The notes under the pieces were generated by a model, which did no database searches, had not been told where the DNA came from, and was given only the letters and a program-made list of their open reading frames with translations. Positions 37,736 to 50,708 of a stretch of DNA of 64,000 bases are shown here, piece by piece. The stretch is from assembly GCF_020184175.1 (NCBI RefSeq), contig NC_065533.1:57450351-57514350 (forward strand). Direction: 5' to 3'. The position numbers and the translations under genes were made by a program. This DNA comes from Aphis gossypii. Taxonomy: Eukaryota > Arthropoda > Insecta > Hemiptera > Aphididae. Numbering within the stretch: the first letter of the stretch is position 1; the number at the start of each line of letters is the position of its first letter.

Positions 37736-39989
37736 TAATTAATTAATTTATTATACTAAGTTATTTTAATTATTTCATACATTATACACTATGTGTTTTG
37801 TTATTCTGTTATCTATACTCTTTATGCTACAGCCTACAATCATCGTTTATAATAAAAATAAATATAAATGTACTTGTAAAGTTGTAAATAACAAATGAAA
37901 AAAAAGTTTTACACTCTTATTGCCAGACATCTATGACCTATAAATATAATATTGTATTTTACAGACAAGATAAATAAAAGTCTATGACATAATACCCATA
38001 ATCAAGCTCCTTTGTAGTAAAACGTGGCAGGAAAGTTGGAAGTTCCTCATTTACGAAACTACTCAAAATATTATACAAGATATACATAGTTATATGGTCA
38101 TTTCCCATAGACCTATCAAGAAAGTTAGTTGTTAAACTAACAAAACTCCGTATATTGCGGGTACACACGAATTTCTCACGGTAATACCAAAAGAAAAAAA
38201 TGACCCTCTTCCCAATATACAACCTCCTCGCATGATCAAACATTTTTGATAGAATAACGTAGTTATGCAAAATTCAAAATTATTGTAAAACTTTTAGAAT
38301 ATTTATCAGAATCCCATTGCCATAACCTACCGGCTACCCACATACTTGTAAGTTGCAACAAACTTGTTACAGTAAGGTTAGGACTTATATATAATGAAAT
38401 ATGATAAAATATGCATTTTGTTTATTGAAAAAAGTGTAAAAAAAATGTACACTTATTAAATATATTTACTTAATAAAAAAACTTTATTTTTAAGTTATAG
38501 TTCATTAAGTATTTTAAAAATATTATTATAAACTATGTTAAAAAACAATGATTTGATGCTTAAAATTTTCAAAAATAAAAGATTTTTTTGTCAGATATTA
38601 GCAAGTTTTTATACTGGCTGTAGCAAAGTTCAAAATGAAATGGCATATAATTTTTGCATTTTTAAATTTTGCAACATTTCCAGAATTTAGTTTACAATAG
38701 AAATTTTCATTCATTAATATTATTTTTATTTCAAATATAGCGTATTAAAAATATAAATATTGATTCTCATTTTTTTTAAAGAACTTACATACTATAGATT
38801 TTGTAATTTTTCGTTGATCATTTCAATAAATATTTCTTATAATTAACTAATTTAATTGTGGATTTTTTTAATAGTTTCTACATTTTCATCAAGTAAAAGT
38901 AACGTATTTTTCAGTTTTATCGGTAATACCTAGAATGAATATTAGAGCAAAAATATTATTTTTTTTTATTCTTAATTATTTCATATAAAGATATTAGATT
39001 TTTTTATCAACTTCACAATGTTTTCCTCCAAAGACAAAATTAAGTACTAATTTAATATAGAATTTAAATTATTTACATAGGTATATGATATAACATCTAG
39101 CCGAGTTCTCCATCGAGTAAGTAGAGGTTATGGAGATTGCCTCATTGCGATATAGTACTAAAAATAGTTTTGTAATTTCAACACACGACCATAGGAGCTT
39201 TTAAAAATACTTTTTTTACACAACTTATTTTAGTGACGATATTTGGAAATTTTGTACTAACCACCCCTATTAAAATATACTAAATATAACATGAATTTCA
39301 CATGTTAAAATATTGAATAATATGAAAAATAAATTAACCCCTATTTTCTAAAACACGACATGATTCATGGATATAACATACAAAAGCATTAGGTAATCAG
39401 TTATCACTAATCAGAAGTTTCGAGAAAAAAACAAAACAATGCATATAAATCCTAGCTCTAATTATCAATCTAGTTATTTTTTATGTATAATAATAGACAT
39501 AGGTTCTTATTATATCTTTAATTAGAGTAAACTATTATAATTTAATAATGTAAATAATATCTACATAAAAATTAAGACTAGGACAATTTCTGTAACTTAA
39601 CTTGAATCCCAATGGCCAATGCTTTTATTTAATAATAAAAAAAATATAATTCTTGTATTTGAAATTAATATAGGCCACAACAATAATACGAGTTACAATG
39701 GAGTGTCTACCACTTCACACCGAAATTTATAGGTTTAACGTCTGACCCTGTAAAAAAAACATGAATAATGATTTATTTTATGAAATATTCTATTTTGATA
39801 TAGGGTATAATCATTTATTCCGAGAAATAATTAGCGTTGTTGACTTGTACCATGTTTCATTTTATTACACGACTGTACATGAGTAAAGTACTAACGCGTA
39901 TACACGAATACATTTGTACGTTTAATTAAATTACCTAATTAGTTAATAATACAAACTTCTATACTTCTGTATACAGTTCTACTTATTAT
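37736..39989. other. Intergenic stretch, no clear gene
   Basis: AT-rich. A 103-codon minus-strand open frame (37959-38270) has no motif I recognise. It lies in TE-rich DNA and I do not call it a gene. Nothing else is supported. Confidence 0.4.
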
Positions 39990-40210
39990 TGTTACTTAAG
40001 TACTTTACCAATAACAATAGCAACCCCTGAAAGAACTTTTTCGACTCTTCTCCGTCTCAAAATCTATATCTTCGAACTACAACCAGAAAACCTCGCATAA
40101 ATGAATCGGAAATGCTATAAATATTCATCTCGGGATATTGAAATTTCAACAGACACTGTAGTACTATACGTACAAAAATATAAGAAAAAAAGAATTGTAT
40201 AAACATAATA
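39990..40210 (+). pseudogene. hAT transposase C-terminal fossil
   Basis: The reading IATPERTFSTL-RLK, then in another frame TRKPRINES, then RDIEISTDTV...KYKKKRIV matches the C-terminal hAT dimerisation region found in ZMYM1/ZBED-like transposases (pattern ERSFSTLKRIKTYLRN ... LNIHRDI). Frame changes and a stop show decay. Only the C-terminus was identified. Confidence 0.7.
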
Positions 40211-40669
40211 ATATATTATATACTTAAATAATACCTCTTCCCAATAAACGAATTCTGCGTACACCTATGATGAGTTAGGTCTAGTGACTAGTTATTATAG
40301 GCATATATAATATATTATAATATAATTTATATATATAGTTGCACGTTTATAGTACCTATTATATTGCTTACTCACTGACTCAAATTTATCTTAATTTACA
40401 ATCCATGTAGATAATAAACATGATTCATAAATCCATCCTATATAATTTACGACTAACACTTCAACAATTATAATGTCATGACTAAATTGTTAAATACATT
40501 TTCTATAGAAGTATAATAGTGAACTGTATTAAGCTGTATAGACTGTCAGATAACATACACAATACTCAATAGTTATTATAATTTTTAATATCAGGTACCT
40601 AATAGGCAATAATTAATAATGTAAACGAGTAATACTTATTATGCTTAAATCGAAAAGAATTTTATTTTT

Positions 40670-42400
40670 TTAGATTTTTAGTTTTAATATGAAATACTTA
40701 TACAAGAAACATACTTGTATTAAATTTGCGAGACTTAGCTATAAAGATTCAACATTTTAAAATAAATTAACTACAAAATAGTTTGATAATGTTGGTGACT
40801 TTAAATAAATTTTGTAAAAATTTGAATTTGAAACTATAGATACCCAAAAAAAAAATATATACCTTGTGTATATTGTGTATTTTTAAATAACCATAAAAGT
40901 AAATTCTAAGGAATCTTCTACTAATTTTTCAAAAATTTTGATCAAGCTAATTTTTTTTATTATTGACAATAATTGAAAAAAAAACTAAAAACAAAAAGGT
41001 AGATCTATTAAATGGCCAAATAGATTAGGTGTCAAATGGGTCACTTTTATAGATCTCTTAAATTTGAATTCAATGATACATCATATTATATTCATAAACA
41101 AAAATTATTTTAAGTGGAGGTCCAATAGTCAATATCACCAAGCGATATGTAGTTTTTTTGATATAGGTATTAAAGTCATTAATTTTTACTTTTACTATAA
41201 TATAGGCACTTAGTAGGTTGATATAATTTTTTCTGAAGATATTGCATTTATTATATTATTAGTATTTAATTATTATAATAATATATATATATATTATTTA
41301 TACCATATAATTATATCAACTTATGCATTTAACACAAAATTTAATACCCAACATTTTCCTATAAATACCTACTAATTTCTAATTATCAAAAAAATTGCAT
41401 ATGTAAAGATTTTACGAACTTTGTTAAAATTCAAAATTTAAACTTTTTATTAAATACTTATATCTACCGGCTACCATATATTTTCGAGGATTAAGTTGTA
41501 ATGATATAACCACCCTTAATAATTAATGCCTATAATGGTGCTGGAAAGGGTCATCACTGTCATCATTACAATCATTTTACGTATGAATACATCTTATTAT
41601 TGTATGTACACATTTAAGTGACCAAAAGCATTATTATGTTATATACTTAAAATAAATAAAAACTGTGCTACCCACTCGGACCATACCTATCGACTATCGG
41701 CCGAATCCTTATACAACGACACTGTCCCAGCGTATGCCTTCGGCAATGGTCGTGTTCTAATGTGTAACGCCTAACGAGTGGCCTAATATAAGTATAATTT
41801 TATAAAATGTTATATTTCAGGCAATAAAAATAATCTTAAGGGTATCAAATAAATTGAGTGTGTTCTTAATTAATATAACATCATAACAAATCGATTTTAT
41901 ACCTTACCCATTGATTCAATTGACGACGGGTAAGCCTTCAGATGGATTTGGGTAAGTAAGTTTATTATTTAATTAAATCCTCATGAACACATGTGTATAC
42001 ACTTGTGAACATAGATAATATATCATACATAATTAAAAATAATAGATAAATATAGGTATAGGTGTATATTACGTGCGTACCCTATTTTCGCATTATTATA
42101 CAGTATCGTCAATTTGTAAATGAACAACTTAGCTATGAGAAATCTTGTATTACATTATTAATATAATTTTGACTCAACAACAAAAATTTCCAATTTCAAA
42201 AGTCTATAGATAACCTAAAAAGATTTATAATATTTGAAAATATAATCAATTTATCATATTGTCTAGAAAATGCTATTTTATAAACATTTAGTGAAAATTT
42301 CAAGTTTAATTTTAGTTACACTAAACAAACAAATTGTATTTTTTTTTTATCGAAAACTGGTTTTACCTAAAAATGTCCATTTATCCTCAATTGTTTTTTT
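40670..42400 (+). repeat. Degenerate interspersed repeat fragments
   Basis: Three pieces in the same orientation: about 40670-40990 (family A unit), about 40998-41500 (related to 15761-16850; starts near GGCCAAATAGATTAGGTGTC) and about 42110-42400 (family A unit, ending near GAAAACTGGTTTTACC). Between them lies unremarkable AT-rich DNA with a slightly GC-richer patch at 41690-41760. Confidence 0.5.
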
Positions 42401-45400
42401 TTATTATTATATTATAATCTCCAAGTGACCAAGTAGGATATTATAATATCTAATATCTATATTAATTAATATTAACTGTTAAATGCGTACTTAAATATAC
42501 ATTTATTTTTTTGGTTCAATGAAACCATCTGAAATTCTGAACGTAAACAGAATAAGTGAATGGCAGAATCAATATCATATAATTATAATATTACTATTAT
42601 ATCATTTATATTACATAAATATAACTTCGAATTAAAATTAATAATATATTTCAACAAATCACTGTATCATTCACAACTCGCGTAGCTACGCTATATAATT
42701 ATCTTATTATTTATTACATTTTAAATAAAACACTAACGATAACACAGCATTAAAATTCGATGTACAAAAATTCGTAAATATAAACTAATAATTCGGTTTA
42801 ATGACTTAAGTATGTCATCAACTGTATAAATTTATCAACGTGGTTTGTTGATTTTTTTTTTTTTTTTGCTTTAATAACAGATAATATTATATGTATCAAC
42901 CTAACGGAAAAAAAATATCATTAAGTACCTAGGCACCTAGCTATAATAGTTCTACATAATATATATGTAGCTTGAATTATAGATATACTTACTTCGTTTA
43001 CTCGATTCTTTTATTGTTTAAGAATTTTATTGAATTAATAATGAATAATTGCGAGGTGCTATCCACGGGATGGTTCTTTCCCACGTCTACAAGCCATACT
43101 GAATACATATATTAACGTTATCATTTATGCTTATTGAATAATTAATTTCTACAGATTATTGTATTATCTTCTAGAGAAAAATATTAATAAAAATAAAAAC
43201 AAATAGTAATTATAATTAATGTTGTTCAGGAGATTATGACAGCTATGTATAATTTACGACTTGTGATCGTGATTTTTATGTAAAACACCCGTTGGCCATT
43301 GCGATACATATTTTAAAAGTAAAAACACTAAAAAATGAAAAACGCTACAACTGTTGTGTACTAAAACAACACATATTACAAAACACATTGAAACACTAGT
43401 TAATGACGTACATACAACGCGTGTATTTGTTACCCATAACATAATACGTTTATAATATAATTAATATATCAATAAATGAAATACAATATGCAGTATGCAC
43501 TATGCGAGTGAACGTATAAAAAATAGGTTATAAAATACGCTATACCTATGCCTATACCTACTAACTGCTAACAATATTTATTTTATTTCATATTCGTACG
43601 AATGAATATTGAACGTCACTTCAATATTGAATATAGTATAGGTAGCTAATAATTACGAAAACCGAATTGCCATTTTCAAACGGTATAAATGTATAATATT
43701 ATTAATTAAATAAGTATTATAGGCAGCAGTCAAATTCAAAACCAAGAAATTTGAAAAGTATATTATGTATATGTATTGGAAAAACGTTGTCTCAAAATGT
43801 AAACTGTAATAGATAACAAAAATTATTTGAGAACTTAATTTATTGAAAATATTATCGAAGGCGGTTATAGGAACGATGTGTTCAGAATAAATTATTAAAT
43901 TATTAAATATTAATAACTCTGGGCTCTGCAGGACTTCAGATGTTACAGAAAATTAAAATATGCAATTCAATATGCGTCATTTATAATAATATCACATGTA
44001 ATGAAATATTAATAATATTATACGCAATAATAAAAGTTGCATATGCTATTATTTACCATGCGCAATTTATAAATTTTTATACGACGTACCTATTCATACC
44101 ATTAATAATAGATTCATAATACAAATAATATTTTAATTATATAATTGTGTAGTGTATACTATAATTTATTATTGTATACCTATAATATAATGTAATAGCG
44201 ATTCACTTTTAACAAAAATTAATTCAACTTAACGTAATATATTTCTAATTGAAAAATTATTACTTCTACAAACCTGAATAATTTATATGGTAATCTTAGA
44301 TTTATTTATTTATTTATTTTTATAAAGCTAAATAAATAATAAATTGTTGTTTTATGATATGACAATTATTATGTATAATTGCATTTGGCATTTTTTTAAA
44401 TTTTATTTCTTTATAGACAATTAAATATTAATTTTTAAACTTAAAAGATATAATTATTTTTATAAAATAAATTTTAAATGATAAAAGAGAGCATCCATTA
44501 AAATAAAATCGTATATATATACATGAAATAAAGAGATTATTTTTTAGGAGAGCAGACAATTTACTTTTTACTCTTTAGTGTAGAGATATACCTACTACAT
44601 CATATTAATATAGTGACATATACCATATACAGTATACATACTGTATGTATTTATTCAGTATTCAAAGTTGAAAAATTACGTAAAAAAATTAATTGCAATT
44701 CCCTTGTTTATTTGTCTCCTCGTCGTGTTTCGTAGTATTATATATGTATATTATATAGTACACGGTTTTGACAATATCAGTGTATAATTTTTACACTGTA
44801 TCTGTATGCATTACGAAAAAAATTTAATTTATTTATTTATTAATAACTCTTTCATCGTTTAAATCCAATTACACATCACATGAAAAATAAATATTTGTTA
44901 TCTTATTATTTCATATGGATTGCTCTCGATTTAATTTTATATTTTTGAAGCAATATAATATAGATAGTTTTAAATTTTTGTAAAATAAACATTGGTACGG
45001 TAAATAATTAGTAAGACCTTTACTTTATATTAAGTATCATATTATTATATTAATCCTATATTAATAAATTTATAGATAAATATACTTTTGCATGTAAAAA
45101 CTATATGAAAAAGTATTATAATTTGCAGGCTGAGTGAATTTATGTTTTATAAATGTATATTACTATATTGTATATAAATATATAGTAATATAGTACATTT
45201 ACACATCGTTTTATTAATTATAAACATTCGATATTGATTTAAAGACTGATATACTATATAGTTTATTATGAAAAATAATTAATAAATAATATTATAATAT
45301 TACAATGCTTAAAATTTTGAAAACGCATTTATGCCGTTGGGTATAGGTATTAACAATTGTGCAAATATGAAATGGTTCAAACGATATACTAACTTGCGAA

Positions 45401-46479
45401 TTTCAATTATATATAGACCATCATAAAGCAATAGCATAATAAATACGTAGTAATTACTTTTTATTTTAAACATTTTTTTATAATGATTACTATTCAATTT
45501 AATAAACAGTAAAACAAAACATACAGATACAAACATATTTTATATAAAATATGTATAAAATGTTTAAATATTCAAACTTTTCATCAAGAACGTAAGGAAA
45601 ATAAATTATAAATGCAAAGAACTACTTTAAGTATTCGCTCGTGTTGTTATAAATTTTTCAAGTGTTCATAAATAAAAATGTAAACAAATGTCTACTTTTT
45701 TTAATTGCTATAATATAGTTTTACATAAAATATAAAAACATGCAATGGCCAATGATGCAATGTATTTCAGTCAAGTACTCAAGTCCAAGTCCGTTTTGGT
45801 ACTCGAATTTATACAGTTTTTAGAAATTATAACGCGTTAATAAATTAGTAAATAGTTACAGTAATATATTGATAACAATATCACCCACCTTCTAATCCTA
45901 TTAAAATATAATGGATATTATCTATTCCAAGTATACAGAGTTTAATAATTAAAAAAAATATTCGTTTGAATTTCGATTTAGATACCTAAGTACGTCAGTA
46001 TTTTCAAAAAAAAAAACCATGCGCTTATATCTATGCTTAGTAAAAGGGCGGTTCTCAATTGGAAAAAAAAATCAGTTTGTATTACTACAAATGATACAAT
46101 AAATCAGTAAATAAAAATACGTTTAAAAATAACAATACTATGAATACTTTTGCCGGATCGGCGATCGCGTAAACATAAAAGCAAACATTTAATGAATTAG
46201 TGAACTAATGGTCTCATAAACATCATTTTTGTCGGGTTACAAATACAATTTATTAATTAGGTACCTAAAAAGTTTGTTGAAATTTGTTGGACCAATCATG
46301 AATTATTAAATAATGTTTAAAAAATCATTAGGTTATAACTGATCAAATACAGTTCATTATTAATTTATTTAATGTTTAGTGATTGTTTATGGAACTCGTC
46401 ATTAGTATATAGTGGCCTATGATTGGTCCATTACATTTTAGCTAATCATTTAATATTTTTATTTTTTTTGTAAAATCAT
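42401..46479. other. AT-rich intergenic stretch with two inverted repeats
   Basis: No gene supported. A perfect 9-bp inverted repeat with 2-base spacer lies at 44627-44646 (ATACAGTAT, then ATACTGTAT). A longer hairpin lies at 45151-45200, with 18-bp arms, a 3-base bulge and a 9-base loop. Both are pure A/T-type stems that AT-rich DNA can form by chance. Confidence 0.45.
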
Positions 46480-48640
46480 TGTATTTGAAAAAGGATTCTG
46501 AGCTGAGGTAGTCTATCAATCTATATCACTATCACTAAGTATACTTCATGATATATCATTCGATATTGTAATAAAAGTAATTTATTTTACTATTAGTATA
46601 TTACAGTAGGCTGATTTAATTTTTGGCGAAAAACATTGCATTTAATATTTAATTATTATTAGGTACGATTACTTTTTGAGTCAATACCATCTTACCATAA
46701 AACAGAGTGGAATCATTATATATGTATATTTTTGATTTATAAATAGGTAATATCTATATCTAAATTCTTTAATTTATATATTTTGAAAATTTCATTGCAA
46801 AAAATAAAATTCACATTTTACGTAAAGTTTTTATAGACTGTTTTTGAATTAAATTAAATTAATTAAAATCGTTAAAAATCATTTGTTTTCAAATGTTTCA
46901 ATAAAAATTATACTTATATTTTTTGATTAATTGTATTACATTTTCAAATCTATTTGTTATAAAATGTCTGCAACACATCATAATAAATTAATTTAAAAAA
47001 AATTTGCAAGTTTCCGTAATTTTGACGAATTTCTTCAAAGGACTTACATAAAACGCTTATAAAAAAATTGAGGTCGTGTAACTATTTTTAAATTTTTAAA
47101 CACCTATATTATAGAAACGATTATTATAAAGAACCTTGTTTTACATTTTCAAGGTTTTTGACCAACCGACAATTTTTTAACAAAAAAAATTAAAATAATT
47201 TCAAGTACCTATCTACTAATATTCGTTTTTGAGTTTCAATAAAATATCAAAACCAATTTTCTTAAAATATAGATTTGAGTAAAAAATATTCGTTTTTACC
47301 CGAATTTTTTTTTTTAGCTGATTATTTTGAAAAATACTGGTAATTTTATTTTTAACTTTGAAAAACCAAATTAAATTAAATTTACTATTATTAACCACCG
47401 TCGAACTTGAGAGTTGAAACATTTTTTCACAATAAATGGTTTTGAGGGTATTGCATTTGAATAAATTATTTATTATATTCACTGTAATCGATGTGTTCAG
47501 TTTTAATTCAATGATAAATCCTTGCATATCTGCATACACATTTTGAACAAAGACGGTGTATCAGTCTATTTATAAGAATATATTAAAATTTATTTATTTT
47601 TATTTTTTATTGGTAATAACTAATAAGGCAAGTTAAAATAATTGTTGCCACAAGCGAATAACTACAAAATTATATCTTATAAATTATTATAACCTATAGG
47701 TACTCGATACCATCAATAAAAAATACGAAACACGTAAGTAAAAATACATCAGACGTAGACACATAACCACTCTATAAAAATGTGAATATTATAATATATT
47801 ATATTAATTATTAACAATTTTAGAAAAAACCTAAAAATATTCAAATACTTAATTACAGCCTAAGATTAATCGAACTATACTGACAATTTCTTTGTTTATA
47901 AAAAATAAAAATGGATGTTTCAAGTTTCTATACGATTTATTTATTTTCTTGAATACTACAAAATTAAGAAAATGTTTGAAGCATGCATTGTATTATTTTA
48001 CGTTTAAACATTACATGTTAATAAAATTTGAACATTTAATTTTTATTAAAAAATCTTATACGTATTTTCCTATTTTTTTAATTTCCGCAATTATATAAAC
48101 AACCTATATGAAATCTTTCATTATAATATGTTCAAGCTTCCTGGTTTGGATAGCATTTAAATAAATGTATCAAATATCAATATAAATCAAAAGAAGTCTA
48201 AAATTTGAAATGCTTATAAAAAACTAAAAATGAACCAAAATACTTTAAATTATTATACATACATACAAAACTTATAAAATTTGAATATAAATATAATATT
48301 TGGTGAAAATTGCAAGTATCTATAAATAATTATATTAATTCGTTTTTGAATTATTACAACAAAAAACAAAATCGATTCCCTATATCGAAAATAAGTATCT
48401 ATGATACGTAGCTTTTCGTAATTTTTTTTAAATTTTTTTCCGATAATTTTAAAACAATTTCTGTCCAAATTGTCTATCAGAAAACACGCTCAAAGGCCGA
48501 AAATAGAAGCTTTTTTACCGATCGAATTACGGGAAGTCATAAATATTATAGTAAACAATCAATACATATACACATAACTATATGATAGTATAAAACAATA
48601 TGAAGTTTTGCTCAGAATCTAAAACACAAAATTATATTTA
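46480..48640 (+). repeat. Interspersed repeat array, two or three fused copies
   Basis: From 46480 (GGATTCTGAGCTGAGG) the sequence follows the 15761-type repeat; from about 46980 to 47560 it follows family A; and from about 47890 to 48640 another family A copy ends GCTCAGAATCTAAAAC. All have the same orientation as other copies in the window. The gap 47561-47889 is plain AT-rich DNA. Confidence 0.5.
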
Positions 48641-48689
48641 AAAATTTCTTAGCAAGTGCCTTATAATTAAAATATTTAGCCGTTTTAGG

Positions 48690-50708
48690 TACCTATGTCG
48701 TAGTGTCGTACGCGTAGAAACAGTTTCAATTAATATATTGGTCGCAGTTATTTCCCCTCATAGTGTTGTCGTACCTACCTACACCGGTATTCGGAGTATT
48801 CAGTGTTCAGACCATTCACCATCATAATAATAGCTCAACTGCGCAAGACGATCACGGAGTGCTCGTGTTTTTTTTTTTATTTTATTACATTATTATAGGG
48901 GTCCAACAACTGAGAAATATCGTAAATATTTAACGAATTTATGACCGAATGGGGGCCCGCTGAAAATATAATACGATCGTACCGGGAACTTGCGCGAGTC
49001 AGACCGACAATAACACTGAACATAATACACACACACGCGCGCTACGCGATGTGCATATTATTATTATTATAAAAAAATTATTAATACACTGACGGGCACT
49101 ATACATAATAATATCGTGTTGGGTCATTAGGCGTTTTAGACGGACGTAAATGAACGTTTTCGAGTTTGCACAGAACGGTCTCTGACGACACGACAATATC
49201 GATCATTGATTTATTAATAGTCGTACGTGAGTCGTATGGTATGTATTGTATACGTTGTACGTATTACGTTAATTTAACGTAATAACGTGTCGACTAAAAA
49301 CTTACGCGGAGCCCACCTCAAACGCGTTTTACGTTACCTATCGCAACAATCGCGCGAATAATGACTAATCAATCAAAACTCGTAATAATACGGTGTTCGT
49401 GCGTCGATATATGGTACCGATATACCAATCGATGTATTACGGTATACCGGTATCGTGAATGCATTACGAGCCGCGTACGATATTTGTACAACAGTACTCG
49501 GAATTGTACACGTCCTGTCCAGTGTAACACAATACACCGTGCAGGCGTACAAGTCGTACAACAACACACGGTCGCACGTAAAAGTGCATACTGCATAATA
49601 TCGCATTATCATTGGACTTTCCGACCATTTCGTAGACGTCGCGGCGGCGGCGACGACGAAATATTATCATAATATTTTGGAACTCGCGACTACGCATCGA
49701 CGATAACACGACAGTCAATATCAGTATTATCGCGTACGACGATAACTGCGATTTCGATCGTAATCCAAAGCCTAACCTAACGCGAGTTTGCCGATGGCCT
49801 ATATATATGTATTTATATCGCTACGTGACAATACACGGTCTCGGTCGGTGAGAGCACGAGAAAACGACGACGGAGAAGGAGAAATCCGTCGACCGTTTTC
49901 CAAGGTAAGCGCGCAGCACACGGCAACGGCGGCCGAGATACGAACGCAATTAATTCGGCTGCCTACCGATCTCATTGTTGTTATCGCGTTGACGCCCGTC
50001 CCCGAATACGTCTAAAAAAAAACAATATTATGCGCCCGAGGTTTAAAAGGCGAATCCCGCAGAGTCGTCAGTAAAACGATTCGGGGCACACTCCGAGCCC
50101 CCCCAAAAAATACGCTCAAAACGCGTAAGACGACCTAGTGCAAAAAGTGCACTCGTCGTCGTCGTCGCTTTGTGCGTGCGAGCGATATGCACACACGGCG
50201 GTGCATCGGTGCTCGCTGCAACACTGTTCGTCGCGGGCGGTCGCTCCGCAAAGGAAATATCATCGCTCGTCCGTTCCGACGACGACGACGACGCGTATAA
50301 CGCGGCGCTGGGATAAAGGGAAAAACTATCGTGATCGGGCTATGCGGTAATGGCGCGCGCCGGCCGTGGCAGCACTGCGGCGGGCGCACGGCACGACACA
50401 TTGTACTCCTCGGCACACCGACCACCGAGTTATTAAACATTTCGCCGCCGAACGCGCCGGTACGCATATTCACAAGCGCTGGCCGACGTTCGCCGTGCGC
50501 AATCCGTCCGACGACGCAGACGCTCTCCGCCACCACCGCCGACGCCGCCGCCGCTGCTGCCGACCGAGACCGACCGGAGTGTACCGCCACCCCACTCGCC
50601 GCCGTCACCACCACTTCACCGCCGTCGCACGCCGAAAATGGCGTCCGTGTGATCGTCGTCGTTTTCGCCGCCGCCGCCGACGTCGCACCACGCAGCCTCA
50701 TTCATGTT
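48690..50708 (+). promoter_or_regulatory. CpG-rich promoter and 5' leader of the long MePCE gene
   Basis: From about 48950 CpG and G+C rise, reaching a maximum at 50140-50700. Alignment of 50200-50378 with 25959-26169 identifies the paralogous leader. A strong donor, ATGTT|gtgagt (50709), is the likely end of the leader exon, which splices to the acceptor at 60091. An upstream alternative first exon is possible: ATG 49794 opens 37 codons up to the strong donor CCAAG|gtaagc (49905). The 50343-50378 peptide block and a GC-rich hairpin lie inside the leader. Long open frames here on both strands reflect CpG-rich low complexity, not genes. Confidence 0.6.
50343..50378 (+). other. Conserved leader peptide block CGNGARRPWQHC, copy 2
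   Basis: The frame is open from TAA 50298 to TAA near 50741 with no ATG before this block. It is the counterpart of 26134-26169; the shared nucleotide core is GTGGCAGCACTGCG. Differences fall mainly at third positions. GTG 50331 is one possible near-cognate start. The coding status is not proven. Confidence 0.5.

Noticed and set aside
37959..38270. 103-codon minus-strand hypothetical gene
   Set aside because: No recognised motif, TE-rich surroundings, no splice or promoter support.
50135..50701. 188-codon minus-strand and 136-codon plus-strand open frames in the CpG-rich leader as full genes
   Set aside because: Low-complexity Arg/Ala runs from CpG-rich DNA. Only the short block at 50343-50378 shows paralogue conservation.
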